Shown: positions 1 to 7,360 of the stretch, piece after piece | Layout of the letters: every line of letters starts with the position of its first letter | Position numbering within the stretch: the first letter of the stretch is position 1 | Assembly (NCBI RefSeq): GCF_017115165.1 | Contig: NZ_JABXKF010000002.1 | Location: 1 to 33,659, forward strand | DNA from: Nostoc sp. LPT | GTDB lineage: Bacteria; Cyanobacteriota; Cyanobacteriia; Cyanobacteriales; Nostocaceae | Length of the DNA stretch: 33,659 bases | Direction of reading: 5' to 3' | The notes under the pieces: model-generated | Database searches by the model: none | What the model was told of the DNA's origin: nothing | Seen by the model: only the letters and a program-made list of their open reading frames with translations | Made by a program: the position numbers and the translations under genes

Positions 1-90
1 TTCAATAAACGACCGCCCGAATTCAATAAACGACCGCCCGAATTCAATAAACGACTGCCCGAATTCAATAAACGACTGCCCGAATTCAAT
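1..90. repeat. 21-bp tandem repeat, 4 copies plus a partial fifth
   Basis: Four complete 21-bp units start at 1, 22, 43 and 64, and a partial one at 85. The first two carry GACCGCCC and the next two GACTGCCC, so the array is drifting. It probably continues beyond the left edge. Since 21 is divisible by 3, the plus strand can be read as a heptapeptide repeat (FNKRPPE or FNKRLPE) ending at a TAA at 103-105. It could therefore be the 3' end of a gene outside the window or a non-coding array. Confidence 0.9.
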
Positions 91-106
91 AGACCTCTCG
101 CATAAA

Positions 107-186
107 TCAAAAATAAGAACCCCACCCCGCCAAAGCTACGCTTTGTCTCCCCTCCCCTTGCTAAGGGGAGGGGTTGGGGGTGGGGT
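107..186 (-). terminator. Probable terminator of the left RTX gene
   Basis: Outer arms CCCCACCCC (near 117) and GGGGTGGGG (near 177) enclose smaller hairpins, including CAAAGC/GCTTTG and CCCCTCCCC/GGGGAGGGG. Read on the minus strand, the outer stem is followed by TTCTTATTTTTG. The matching position behind the second RTX gene has the same layout, which supports a Rho-independent terminator. Confidence 0.5.
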
Positions 187-203
187 ATTGGGGACTTTTG
201 CAA

Positions 204-291
204 GACTGACTCTTCGAGTACAGTGTGGGGCTTCTGTCGGTTTAAGCTAACGCTGCCTGTAGAGACAGGGGACTTAAACCCCCAAAGTTCG
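204..291. other. 88-bp structured insertion, possible IS200/IS605 end relic
   Basis: The other duplicate has only 8 bp here (1803-1810), so this segment was gained or lost after duplication. It folds as an outer stem GGTTTAAG (239-246) with CTTAAACC (273-280) and an inner stem CCTGT/ACAGG around AGAG. The minus strand carries GACAGAAGCCCCAC, also present beside the TnpB fragment near 14950. The link to an IS200/IS605 end or its guide RNA is inference. Confidence 0.4.
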
Positions 292-984
292 TTAAACGAT
301 AATATCGCTTGCCACTAGTAGTGGTGATCCTTCAAGCTGAATCTCGAAATTAGCCGATAGATTACTATCAGTATTACCTTGGAGAATATCTCCTGAATAA
401 CGGATTTGACCTGCTGCGGTGAATGCGCCACTTCCTATGTAAGTGAAGGCTTGGTCGCCCGCTATATTGGTATTAGCGTCTATGCCAGATAGATCGATTC
501 GATCTCCTGGTAAGTTACCGTTTCCAACAAAGTCTTTGATAATATCCCGTAACAAACCAGGTTGACTATCTGAAACTGAGTCGAACCCGAAAACATCGTT
601 GCCAGTACCTCCAGAGAGAGTATCGGTGCCAGCACCCCCTATGAGGGTATCGTTGCCACCAAGGCCAAAGAGGGCATCGTTGCCCTCAGATCCATCGAGG
701 TAATCGTTACCAGCAACGCCATCATAGGGATCATCTCCTGTGAGGACATCATTGTTATAACCGCCTAAGAGGTTATCGTTGCCAGCACCGCCATTGATGA
801 TATAGCTGCTAAGAGAAATACCGCCGATAATGTCGTCACCGTCTAATCCGTTTATGGAAACAACATCAAAAATACTACTCGGAAGAAAATCATCTCCTTC
901 AAACTCATTTTCCTTAGAGTAAATTAGAAGGTCAGGGCCATTAGTACCGTTAAGAGGATTTGCATCTGTGATTAATTCTGCCAT
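292..984 (-). CDS. Small RTX calcium-binding protein, copy 1
   Basis: A 230-residue protein with RTX nonapeptide repeats. Residues about 45-130 hold GGxGxD-type units such as [12 protein letters not shown] and [18 protein letters not shown], which bind calcium in parallel beta-rolls. Residues about 130-230 resemble the C-terminal region of serralysin-type proteins ([15 protein letters not shown]) that carries the type I secretion signal. There is no Sec signal peptide, as expected for type I export. No enzymatic domain is visible and it is short for an RTX protein. About 100 C-terminal residues are identical to its neighbour at 1811-2482, whereas the N-terminal 110 differ. Role unknown; a secreted surface or matrix protein is a guess. 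ATG start with no clear alternative. Confidence 0.85.
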   Translation of the reverse strand: MAELITDANPLNGTNGPDLLIYSKENEFEGDDFLPSSIFDVVSINGLDGDDIIGGISLSSYIINGGAGNDNLLGGYNNDVLTGDDPYDGVAGNDYLDGSEGNDALFGLGGNDTLIGGAGTDTLSGGTGNDVFGFDSVSDSQPGLLRDIIKDFVGNGNLPGDRIDLSGIDANTNIAGDQAFTYIGSGAFTAAGQIRYSGDILQGNTDSNLSANFEIQLEGSPLLVASDIIV

Positions 985-1046
985 TGATGAGTTTCTCCTG
1001 AACTTAGAGGATAAAAAAATTACCTCATCACTTCCCCATCATTAAA

Positions 1047-1143
1047 CGGCGTTGCTGATTAAAAGTATGAATTTGCTTTCCTCCAAAGATGCAAAGGAAA
1101 CAGTTTCAAACATGGAGTTTCCGACTTTCATTCAGCAACACCG
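1047..1143. repeat. 97-bp foldback element (MITE-like), left copy
   Basis: The left end CGGCGTTGCTGATTAAAAGT is matched by the reverse complement of the right end, which finishes TTCAGCAACACCG. The terminal inverted repeats run about 25 bp. The element lies upstream of the left RTX gene and recurs at 2544-2640, where the right end is the cleaner AGCAACGCCG. The repeats and compact size suggest a non-autonomous foldback element. It was probably present before the segmental duplication. Confidence 0.65.
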
Positions 1144-1247
1144 AGAAAATAAGGTGGAAAAATAACGAGTGGGAAGAGATAACAGAACCACACCCGATTT
1201 GAACAGGTCTTTGCTATTAACTCTGAAGATTTGAGAAGCACTGGATT

Positions 1248-1385
1248 TATAGCGGTTCTTGCTTGGATGCAACACAGTTTGACCTCTCTCCTTTTAGGAG
1301 AGAGCCTTTGAATCTTACTCCCCTTCCCTAGTAGGGAAGGGGTTGGGGGTTAGGTCTGTATTGCACTTAAGTCAGAAGCGCTATA
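1248..1385. repeat. 138-bp foldback element, left copy
   Basis: It begins TATAGCGGTTCTTGCTT and ends with an imperfect inverted copy (AAGTCAGAAGCGCTATA), giving terminal repeats of about 33 bp. The interior holds hairpins CTCTCTCC/GGAGAGAG and CCCCTTCCC/GGGAAGGGG followed by a GGGTTGGGGGT tract. The same element, slightly longer, is at 2745-2889, and a related half-element lies near 13420-13462. No coding capacity. Confidence 0.6.
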
Positions 1386-1737
1386 TCGATAATTGTTGAC
1401 ATTAAAATAGTGCCAAGAGTTATGTTATATCGTTTTTGCGCTTTTCCAACATAACCCCCACTAAATAATTATTAAGTAGTTCACATACCTCTCCTCAGAG
1501 AGTGCCACATGTTCCCAATCTCTAACTCTAGCGACCTGCAACAAATATGGCCTTTCACCACCATTGCCCAGATGATTCAAACATTGGCAATTCTAAATAT
1601 TCATCATGCCATGCTTTTAGCTTCCAATTATTGTGTAGCACACGAATTAATAAAGCAATTACCTTTACGGTTATCGTAAGGATTGGAATCGTATTTTACT
1701 CTATTCCCGTGTACTTGTGTTCACTTCTTGTAGAAAT

Positions 1738-1784
1738 CAAAAATAAGACCCCCACTCTTAAGAATTTGCTTTTAGAAGTGGGGG
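1738..1784 (-). terminator. Rho-independent terminator of RTX copy 2
   Basis: Arms CCCCCACT (1749-1756) and AGTGGGGG (1777-1784) form a strong stem. On the minus strand it is followed by TCTTATTTTTG. It lies 27 bp beyond the stop codon of the RTX gene at 1811. Confidence 0.7.
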
Positions 1785-1810
1785 TGTTAAGGACTTTTGC
1801 AATAAGTCTA

Positions 1811-2482
1811 TTAAACGATAATATCGCTTGCCACTAGTAGTGGTGATCCTTCAAGCTGAATCTCGAAATTAGCCGATAGATTACTATCAGTATTACCTTG
1901 GAGAATATCTCCTGAATAACGGATTTGACCTGCTGCGGTGAATGCGCCACTTCCTATGTAAGTGAAGGCTTGGTCGCCCGCTATATTGGTATTAGCGTCT
2001 ATGCCAGATAGATCGATTCGATCTCCTGGTAAGTTACCGTTTCCAACAAAGTCTTTGATAATATCCCGTAACAAACCAGGTTGACTATCTGAAACTGAGT
2101 CGAACCCGAAAACATCGTTGCCAGTACCTCCATAGAGAGTATCAGTGCCAGTACCCCCAATGAGAGTATCGTTGCCACCAACGCCATAGAGGGCATCGTT
2201 GTCGCCAAACCCTACGAGGTAATCGTTACCAGCAACGCCATCGAAATCATCCCCTATGAGGACATCAAGGTTATCATTGCCAAAGACTAGATCGTTGCCA
2301 GCACCCCCATTGATGATATAGAAGCTAAAAAGATCAAGCCCGCCGAGAGTGTCGTCACCGCCAAATCCGTTGATGGTAACTAGATTAAATTCAGGAAAGA
2401 ACGGATAATCATCAAGTAAAGAGCGACTGTCGTCAGTCAGATTGTCAGCATTATTAGTACCGTTAAGAGTTATATCTGCCAT
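1811..2482 (-). CDS. Small RTX calcium-binding protein, copy 2
   Basis: A 223-residue paralogue of the gene at 292-984. Residues about 38-120 carry GGxGxD units ([29 protein letters not shown]) for calcium-dependent beta-roll folding. The last 100 or so residues are identical to copy 1, and even the DNA is nearly unchanged there. Upstream of that, substitutions and indels accumulate, including in the repeat units. The start ATG sits in the same TTGATGAG context as copy 1, behind a near-identical upstream region. It probably uses type I secretion; no ABC exporter or adaptor lies beside it. The sharp shift from identity to divergence suggests gene conversion of the 3' half or selection for repeat change. 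Function unknown. Confidence 0.85.
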   Translation of the reverse strand: MADITLNGTNNADNLTDDSRSLLDDYPFFPEFNLVTINGFGGDDTLGGLDLFSFYIINGGAGNDLVFGNDNLDVLIGDDFDGVAGNDYLVGFGDNDALYGVGGNDTLIGGTGTDTLYGGTGNDVFGFDSVSDSQPGLLRDIIKDFVGNGNLPGDRIDLSGIDANTNIAGDQAFTYIGSGAFTAAGQIRYSGDILQGNTDSNLSANFEIQLEGSPLLVASDIIV

Positions 2483-2543
2483 TGATGAGTTTCTCCTTAA
2501 CTTAGAGGGTAAAAAATTACCTCATCACTTCCCCATCATCAAA

Positions 2544-2640
2544 CGGCGTTGCTGATTAAAAGTATGAATTTGGTTTCCTCAAAAGGCGCAAAGGAAACAG
2601 TTTCAAACATGGAGTTTCACACTTTCATTCAGCAACGCCG
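2544..2640. repeat. 97-bp foldback element (MITE-like), right copy
   Basis: Same element as 1047-1143, with left end CGGCGTTGCTGATTAAAAGT and right end ACTTTCATTCAGCAACGCCG. The inverted repeats match over about 25 bp. It lies about 60 bp upstream of the RTX start codon, so it could also influence expression. Confidence 0.65.
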
Positions 2641-2744
2641 AGAAAATAAGGTGGAAAAATAACGAGTGGGAAGAGATAACAGAACTACACCCGATTTGAA
2701 CAGGTCTTTGCTATTAACTCTGAAAATTTAAAAAGGACTGGATT

Positions 2745-2889
2745 TATAGCGGTTCTTGCTTGGATGCAACACAGTTTGACCTCACTTCCATTCCTCTCTC
2801 CTTTTAGGAGAGAGGCTTTGAATCTTACTCCCCAACGCTACAAGGGTTGGGGGTTAGGTCTGTATTGCACTTAAGTCAGAAGCGCTATA
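2745..2889. repeat. 145-bp foldback element, right copy
   Basis: Same family as 1248-1385: it starts TATAGCGGTTCTTGCTT and ends with the inverted counterpart ending GCGCTATA. The middle has an extra TCACTTCCATT segment and a shortened second hairpin compared with the left copy, showing drift after duplication. Confidence 0.6.
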
Positions 2890-3026
2890 TCGATAATTGT
2901 TGACATCAAAACAGTGCCAAGAGTCATGTTATATCGTTTTTGCACTTTTCCAACATAACCGCCACTAACAAATTATTAAGTAGTTCATATACCTCTCCCC
3001 AGAGAGCGCCACGTCTTCCCCAATCT

Positions 3027-3647
3027 CTAACTATAGCCACCTGCAACAAATATCTGTTCTGCGGTCAAATTCAGGTCTGGAAATGTTTGGGAGATGAGGC
3101 GTTCTGTTCCTCTAAATTGTTGTCCTTGATAAGTTACATCGACTAACTGATAAATTGTAATCGTAGGTTCTTTAGATAAGCCAATGTAGCGTTTGCCTCC
3201 TAGCCCTAGATAATCTGCGATCCAATACTCCTCAATGCCTAAAGCTTCGTAGTCTTCCACTTTCCGGGCATAGTCATTCTGCCAGTTGGTACTGACTACC
3301 TCCACGACCAATTTAACAGACTTGCCTAGTGTAATCATTGGCTCAGTTTTCCATAATGACTCATTCGTCAAAGCTGTCTGATCAAGAATCACAACATCAG
3401 GTCTAAAAGCTGAATTTTGACCTAATGGTTTAATCAGGCATTTCATGGGAATAAACCAAGGCAAGTTGAGCAGATCAATTGCTAGGTTGAGCTTACGATT
3501 AATTAACCCAGCTACCTGTTCATGAAGTCCAGTGGGTTCCAAGTCGATTAGTTCTCCGTCGATTAACTCGTAGCGTACATCATCCAGATAACCAGCAACG
3601 AATGCCTCAGAGCTAAGATTACTTGTATTAATAGTGGCTGAGACCAT
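3027..3647 (-). CDS. Uma2 family (DUF820) PD-(D/E)XK nuclease-like protein
   Basis: A 206-residue Uma2 protein, a family greatly expanded in cyanobacteria and of unsettled function. The PD-(D/E)XK residues are visible: RPD with D84, the strand LVVEVV with E116, and K129 in the following helix (ARKVEDY). YELIDGELI (26-34) is the usual N-terminal strand pair, and IEEYWIAD (138-145) the closing strand. Nuclease activity is inferred from the fold. The last few codons were copied into the segmental duplication near 1530-1548. It is a single gene with no operon partner. Confidence 0.85.
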   Translation of the reverse strand: MVSATINTSNLSSEAFVAGYLDDVRYELIDGELIDLEPTGLHEQVAGLINRKLNLAIDLLNLPWFIPMKCLIKPLGQNSAFRPDVVILDQTALTNESLWKTEPMITLGKSVKLVVEVVSTNWQNDYARKVEDYEALGIEEYWIADYLGLGGKRYIGLSKEPTITIYQLVDVTYQGQQFRGTERLISQTFPDLNLTAEQIFVAGGYS

Positions 3648-3790
3648 AGAGATTTGTCCTTCTAGGTTCAGAACTAGAGCAGGTATTGCGCTCTAGATTA
3701 TTCTAACTACCTTTGATTAGGCAAAAGTAAAAAGAAAAAATTGAATTCGGAAAAGTTTTCTGAGAATTTATTCTCTATTTTTGATTTTTA

Positions 3791-3837
3791 AGTTCAACTG
3801 ACGGCAACCTCTATAGAGGGCGTTGCCAGGGTGAACT
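3791..3837 (-). terminator. Hairpin overlapping the GNAT stop codon
   Basis: Nested arms AGTTCA/TGAACT (3791-3796, 3832-3837), GGCAAC/GTTGCC (3803-3808, 3822-3827) and the palindrome CCTCTATAGAGG form one long stem across the stop codon at 3811. There is no strong T-tract on the minus strand, so this may stabilise the 3' end of the mRNA rather than terminate. Confidence 0.4.
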
Positions 3838-4359
3838 AAATTGATGATAACCGACATCTTGGAAAGCTCTAATCATTGGTGCATTCAGGACATCTGTATC
3901 ACAAAATATCCGCCAAACACCAATTTTTTGCAGAAGATGGGTGGCTTGACACAGAAGGTCGTAAATATAACGCTTCCCTCGCTGCTTAGGGACGACACCA
4001 ATATAGTAGATTGTGCCTTCTGCCAAATTTTCTTTACGACATCCACGATATATTACTGGTTGGATAAACCCGACTAGTTCACCTATATTGTTATAGCCAA
4101 GTTGCCACCATTGTGGTTCATAATCAAAGTCATTACTTACTTGTGCCATTAACTTTGCCGCCGCCTCATCTGATCCCAATTCTCTAACTGTCTTTTGATC
4201 GCTTTGGTCTAATGACGAACTCATAGCACAGCTAATGGCAGCAGTAAAATCTTCTATACTGACATCGTTGAGCGAACGAAATATAAGTCTTTCAGGAATT
4301 TGGACTAGTGGCTTTGGTTCCTCCCAAATGAAAGCAATTTTTTCATAGTATGTTGTCAT
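3811..4359 (-). CDS. GNAT family N-acetyltransferase
   Basis: A 182-residue GNAT protein. Such enzymes transfer an acetyl group from acetyl-CoA to an amine. Motif A is visible at about 134-154: strand GTIYYIGVVP followed by the pyrophosphate-binding turn KQRGKRY and a helix. The C-terminal strand-helix (DTDVLNAPMIRAFQDVGY) matches motif B. The substrate cannot be told; the family includes both protein and small-molecule acetylators. Its ATG overlaps the map stop codon in an ATGA arrangement, so it is probably translated from the bvdR-map-GNAT mRNA. A link to N-terminal processing after methionine removal is tempting, but the sequence is not clearly of RimI type. Confidence 0.75.
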   Translation of the reverse strand: MTTYYEKIAFIWEEPKPLVQIPERLIFRSLNDVSIEDFTAAISCAMSSSLDQSDQKTVRELGSDEAAAKLMAQVSNDFDYEPQWWQLGYNNIGELVGFIQPVIYRGCRKENLAEGTIYYIGVVPKQRGKRYIYDLLCQATHLLQKIGVWRIFCDTDVLNAPMIRAFQDVGYHQFSSPWQRPL

Positions 4360-5141
4360 ACAGCCCAGTAATTCTCGCCTTCAGGTAGGGTAAGGATTTC
4401 AACGCCGTCTTCAGTCACAGCTAAGGTATGCTCACATTGAGCAGAAAGTTTGCGATCGCGCGTTACCGCAGTCCACTTATCGCCCAGAACCTCGACTTCG
4501 TAAGTGCCTTCATTAATCATTGGCTCAATAGTAAAAACCATCCCTGGTCTGAGGCGCTTGCCCTTACCCCGTGTGCCATAGTGGGGAACATCGGGCGCAG
4601 TATGGAAAATGTTACTGATACCATGTCCAACAAAATCTCGCACGACAGAAAAGCCTTGTCCTTCAGCATACTCTTGAATGGCTGCACCAATATCGCCAAT
4701 CCGTCCCCCAGGTTTAACTTCAGCAATCCCCAGGCGCAAACACTCTTCTGTCACCTCTACCAGCTTTCTCGTTTTTGGAGAAGGTGTACCAACAAAGAAT
4801 GTCTTGGATGTATCGCCGTGATAACCTTCAACAATGGGCGTTACATCAATATTAATAATGTCACCATCTTTGAGAATTTGCTTGGCATTGGGAATGCCGT
4901 GACAAATTACCTCATTTACACTAGTGCAAATCGATTTAGGATAACCCTTATAACCAAGGGGTGCACTTTTTGCTCCATGCGCTTGCGTCCAACGTTCGGC
5001 TTCATCATTTAGTTCAAGAGTGCTAACCCCTGGCTTCACAAACGGTTCGAGATGCTGGAGAAGTTTAGCTGCTAAACGCCCAGCTTGACGCATTTTGTCT
5101 AATTCTCGTTGGGATAAAATAACAATTAGTTCGGTTTTCAT
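4356..5141 (-). CDS. map: Methionine aminopeptidase, type I
   Basis: Removes the initiator methionine from new proteins in the cytoplasm. The 261-residue protein has the pita-bread fold residues in order: H81 (ICHGIP), metal ligands D99 (INIDV) and D110 (YHGDTSKTFF), H173 (FVGHGI), E206 (FTIEPM) and E237 (QCEHTL). The length is usual for a type I enzyme without an N-terminal zinc extension. The start ATG overlaps the upstream bvdR stop by one base (TAATG) and the stop overlaps the GNAT start, so all three are probably coupled. Cyanobacteria often have several map genes, so this may not be the only copy. Confidence 0.93.
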   Translation of the reverse strand: MKTELIVILSQRELDKMRQAGRLAAKLLQHLEPFVKPGVSTLELNDEAERWTQAHGAKSAPLGYKGYPKSICTSVNEVICHGIPNAKQILKDGDIINIDVTPIVEGYHGDTSKTFFVGTPSPKTRKLVEVTEECLRLGIAEVKPGGRIGDIGAAIQEYAEGQGFSVVRDFVGHGISNIFHTAPDVPHYGTRGKGKRLRPGMVFTIEPMINEGTYEVEVLGDKWTAVTRDRKLSAQCEHTLAVTEDGVEILTLPEGENYWAV

Positions 5142-6190
5142 TAACTTTTATCTAAAGTATCTTTCATAAACATAGTTAACCCTATCTGTGCAGCTCTTTG
5201 TGCGGCATCAGCTACCTTGAGGGTATACAAGCTCTCCTCTGGGGTAACGTACAAAGGAGTCCCGTCAAAAAGATGGTCTAACACCATACTCGTGTCTTTG
5301 GCGAATAAACCCCGGCGAGGGCCAACCTCTATAAATGTTGTTTCCCCCGGCTGGACGAATATTCCGGTGTCGCCATCAAAAATTAAACCACCTTTTTCAC
5401 CGTGAACTTCAAATTTGCGTTCTGATTGCCAAATACTTTCGCCTTTGCCATAGACTACTTGGGCTAAAAGTCCACTGTTAAAGCAGAGTTGACTAGTGCA
5501 TAAACAGGTTTGGTAGTATTCCGGTTCTATTTCCCAATATCGCTGGTGACAGTTAACAGTAAATACTGTACCAAATAAATCGATCAGGCGATGTAGGCGA
5601 GACAGGGCACCAATTAAAGGAAAGCCGAACAACTCGTGGTTATAAGTCCATTTACGAGGTGCGGGATTTTGGGGATTGATGGTGCTGTAGCGAACATAAA
5701 ATACTTCACCAACTTTGGCTAAGTTTTGCTTCAAGGCTTGATGCAAACCACCCAAAAGTTCTAGATGTTCCACGTGCAAGAGTTTTTTTTGTGCTTTGGC
5801 TAAAGCAATCAGTTCCTTAGCTTCGACTACATCCAACGAAAGGGGATACTCTATAATTACGTGTTTGCCATTGGCAAGTGCTGCACGAGCGATCGCACCA
5901 TGATCTCGATTAATAGTGGAGATCGCTACTAGGTCTATATCTTCACGCTCTACTAGCTCTTGCCAAGTACTCAAGACTTCAATTTGGTACTCTCTGGCAA
6001 AGGTTTCGGTTTTTTCTCTTGTATGACCAACAACTGCGATTAACTGCGATCGCTCATCATGGAGCAATGCCTCAGCCCGAAACTTTGCCGCATATCCAGT
6101 ACCTACCAAACCTACACGCACTCTTGCTTTTTCCAAAGCTGCTTCTGAATTATACATGATCCTCATTAGTTCTATTTTTGATCTTCCCAC
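5141..6190 (-). CDS. bvdR: Biliverdin reductase, Gfo/Idh/MocA family
   Basis: Predicted to reduce biliverdin IXalpha to bilirubin with NAD(P)H, next to the phycobilin branch of haem breakdown. The Rossmann motif is at 24-35 (VRVGLVGTGYAA). The family's EYPL is at 114-117 and is followed by HVEHLELLGG (139-148), QNPAPRKWTYNHE and the FGFP/SR segments. From memory these blocks closely match Synechocystis BvdR (slr1784), more than other Gfo/Idh/MocA oxidoreductases. The C-terminal half forms the usual alpha/beta domain. The first ATG is at 6190, but ATG codons at residues 9 and 12 are plausible; residue 12 (6157) removes a poorly conserved tail. It leads the bvdR-map-GNAT operon. Confidence 0.8.
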   Translation of the reverse strand: MGRSKIELMRIMYNSEAALEKARVRVGLVGTGYAAKFRAEALLHDERSQLIAVVGHTREKTETFAREYQIEVLSTWQELVEREDIDLVAISTINRDHGAIARAALANGKHVIIEYPLSLDVVEAKELIALAKAQKKLLHVEHLELLGGLHQALKQNLAKVGEVFYVRYSTINPQNPAPRKWTYNHELFGFPLIGALSRLHRLIDLFGTVFTVNCHQRYWEIEPEYYQTCLCTSQLCFNSGLLAQVVYGKGESIWQSERKFEVHGEKGGLIFDGDTGIFVQPGETTFIEVGPRRGLFAKDTSMVLDHLFDGTPLYVTPEESLYTLKVADAAQRAAQIGLTMFMKDTLDKS

Positions 6191-7125
<935 letters not shown>

Positions 7126-7265
7126 GAGTTAAGCGACTCAACCATAAACTTGCAAGAGTTACTAATTTTGACAAAATAGAAGCAGGGCATCTAGAATTTA
7201 TACCCTTGTAATGCCGTGCGAACCTGTGATAAGCGACTTTGAAAAAAAGTCTAATTTTGTCTTGA

Positions 7266-7305
7266 GCAGAAACACAGTAAATGTTGTGTTCCTGCTTATT
7301 TTTTT
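7266..7305 (+). terminator. Rho-independent terminator of petF
   Basis: Arms GCAGAAACACA (7266-7276) and TGTGTTCCTGC (7285-7295) pair with one mismatch around an 8-nt loop. They are followed by TTATTTTTTTGCC. It lies about 140 bp after the ferredoxin stop, in the convergent gap with the SpoIID gene. Confidence 0.75.
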
Positions 7306-7360
7306 GCCTTTTCTTAACTCCCGACTCCTGGCTCAAGATGCAACTTGAATGCCAATTAGC

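Larger units (their letters stand above)
105..1548. repeat. Segmental duplication, left copy
   Basis: This segment matches 1736-3053. It holds the downstream terminator region, an RTX gene, its roughly 500-bp upstream flank and the last few codons of a Uma2 gene (minus strand, IFVAG then a stop). Homology ends abruptly after the shared CAACAAATAT at 1548. This copy has 88 bp (204-291) where the other has only 8 bp. The 3' half of the RTX gene is essentially identical between copies, while the 5' half has diverged. Confidence 0.85.
1736..3053. repeat. Segmental duplication, right copy
   Basis: This is the partner of 105-1548. It contains the terminator, the second RTX gene, its upstream flank with both foldback elements, and the 3' end of the intact Uma2 gene at 3027. 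Because the intact Uma2 gene continues past 3053, this looks like the original locus and the left copy a derivative. The gap between the copies (1549-1735) has no close match in the window. Confidence 0.85.

Noticed and set aside
1509..1679. Plus-strand frame of 56 codons across the duplication junction
   Set aside because: It starts inside duplicated non-coding DNA and has no counterpart in the other copy; no family resemblance beyond a plausible residue mix.
4428..5012. 194-codon plus-strand frame
   Set aside because: It lies wholly antisense within map, whose motifs are complete.
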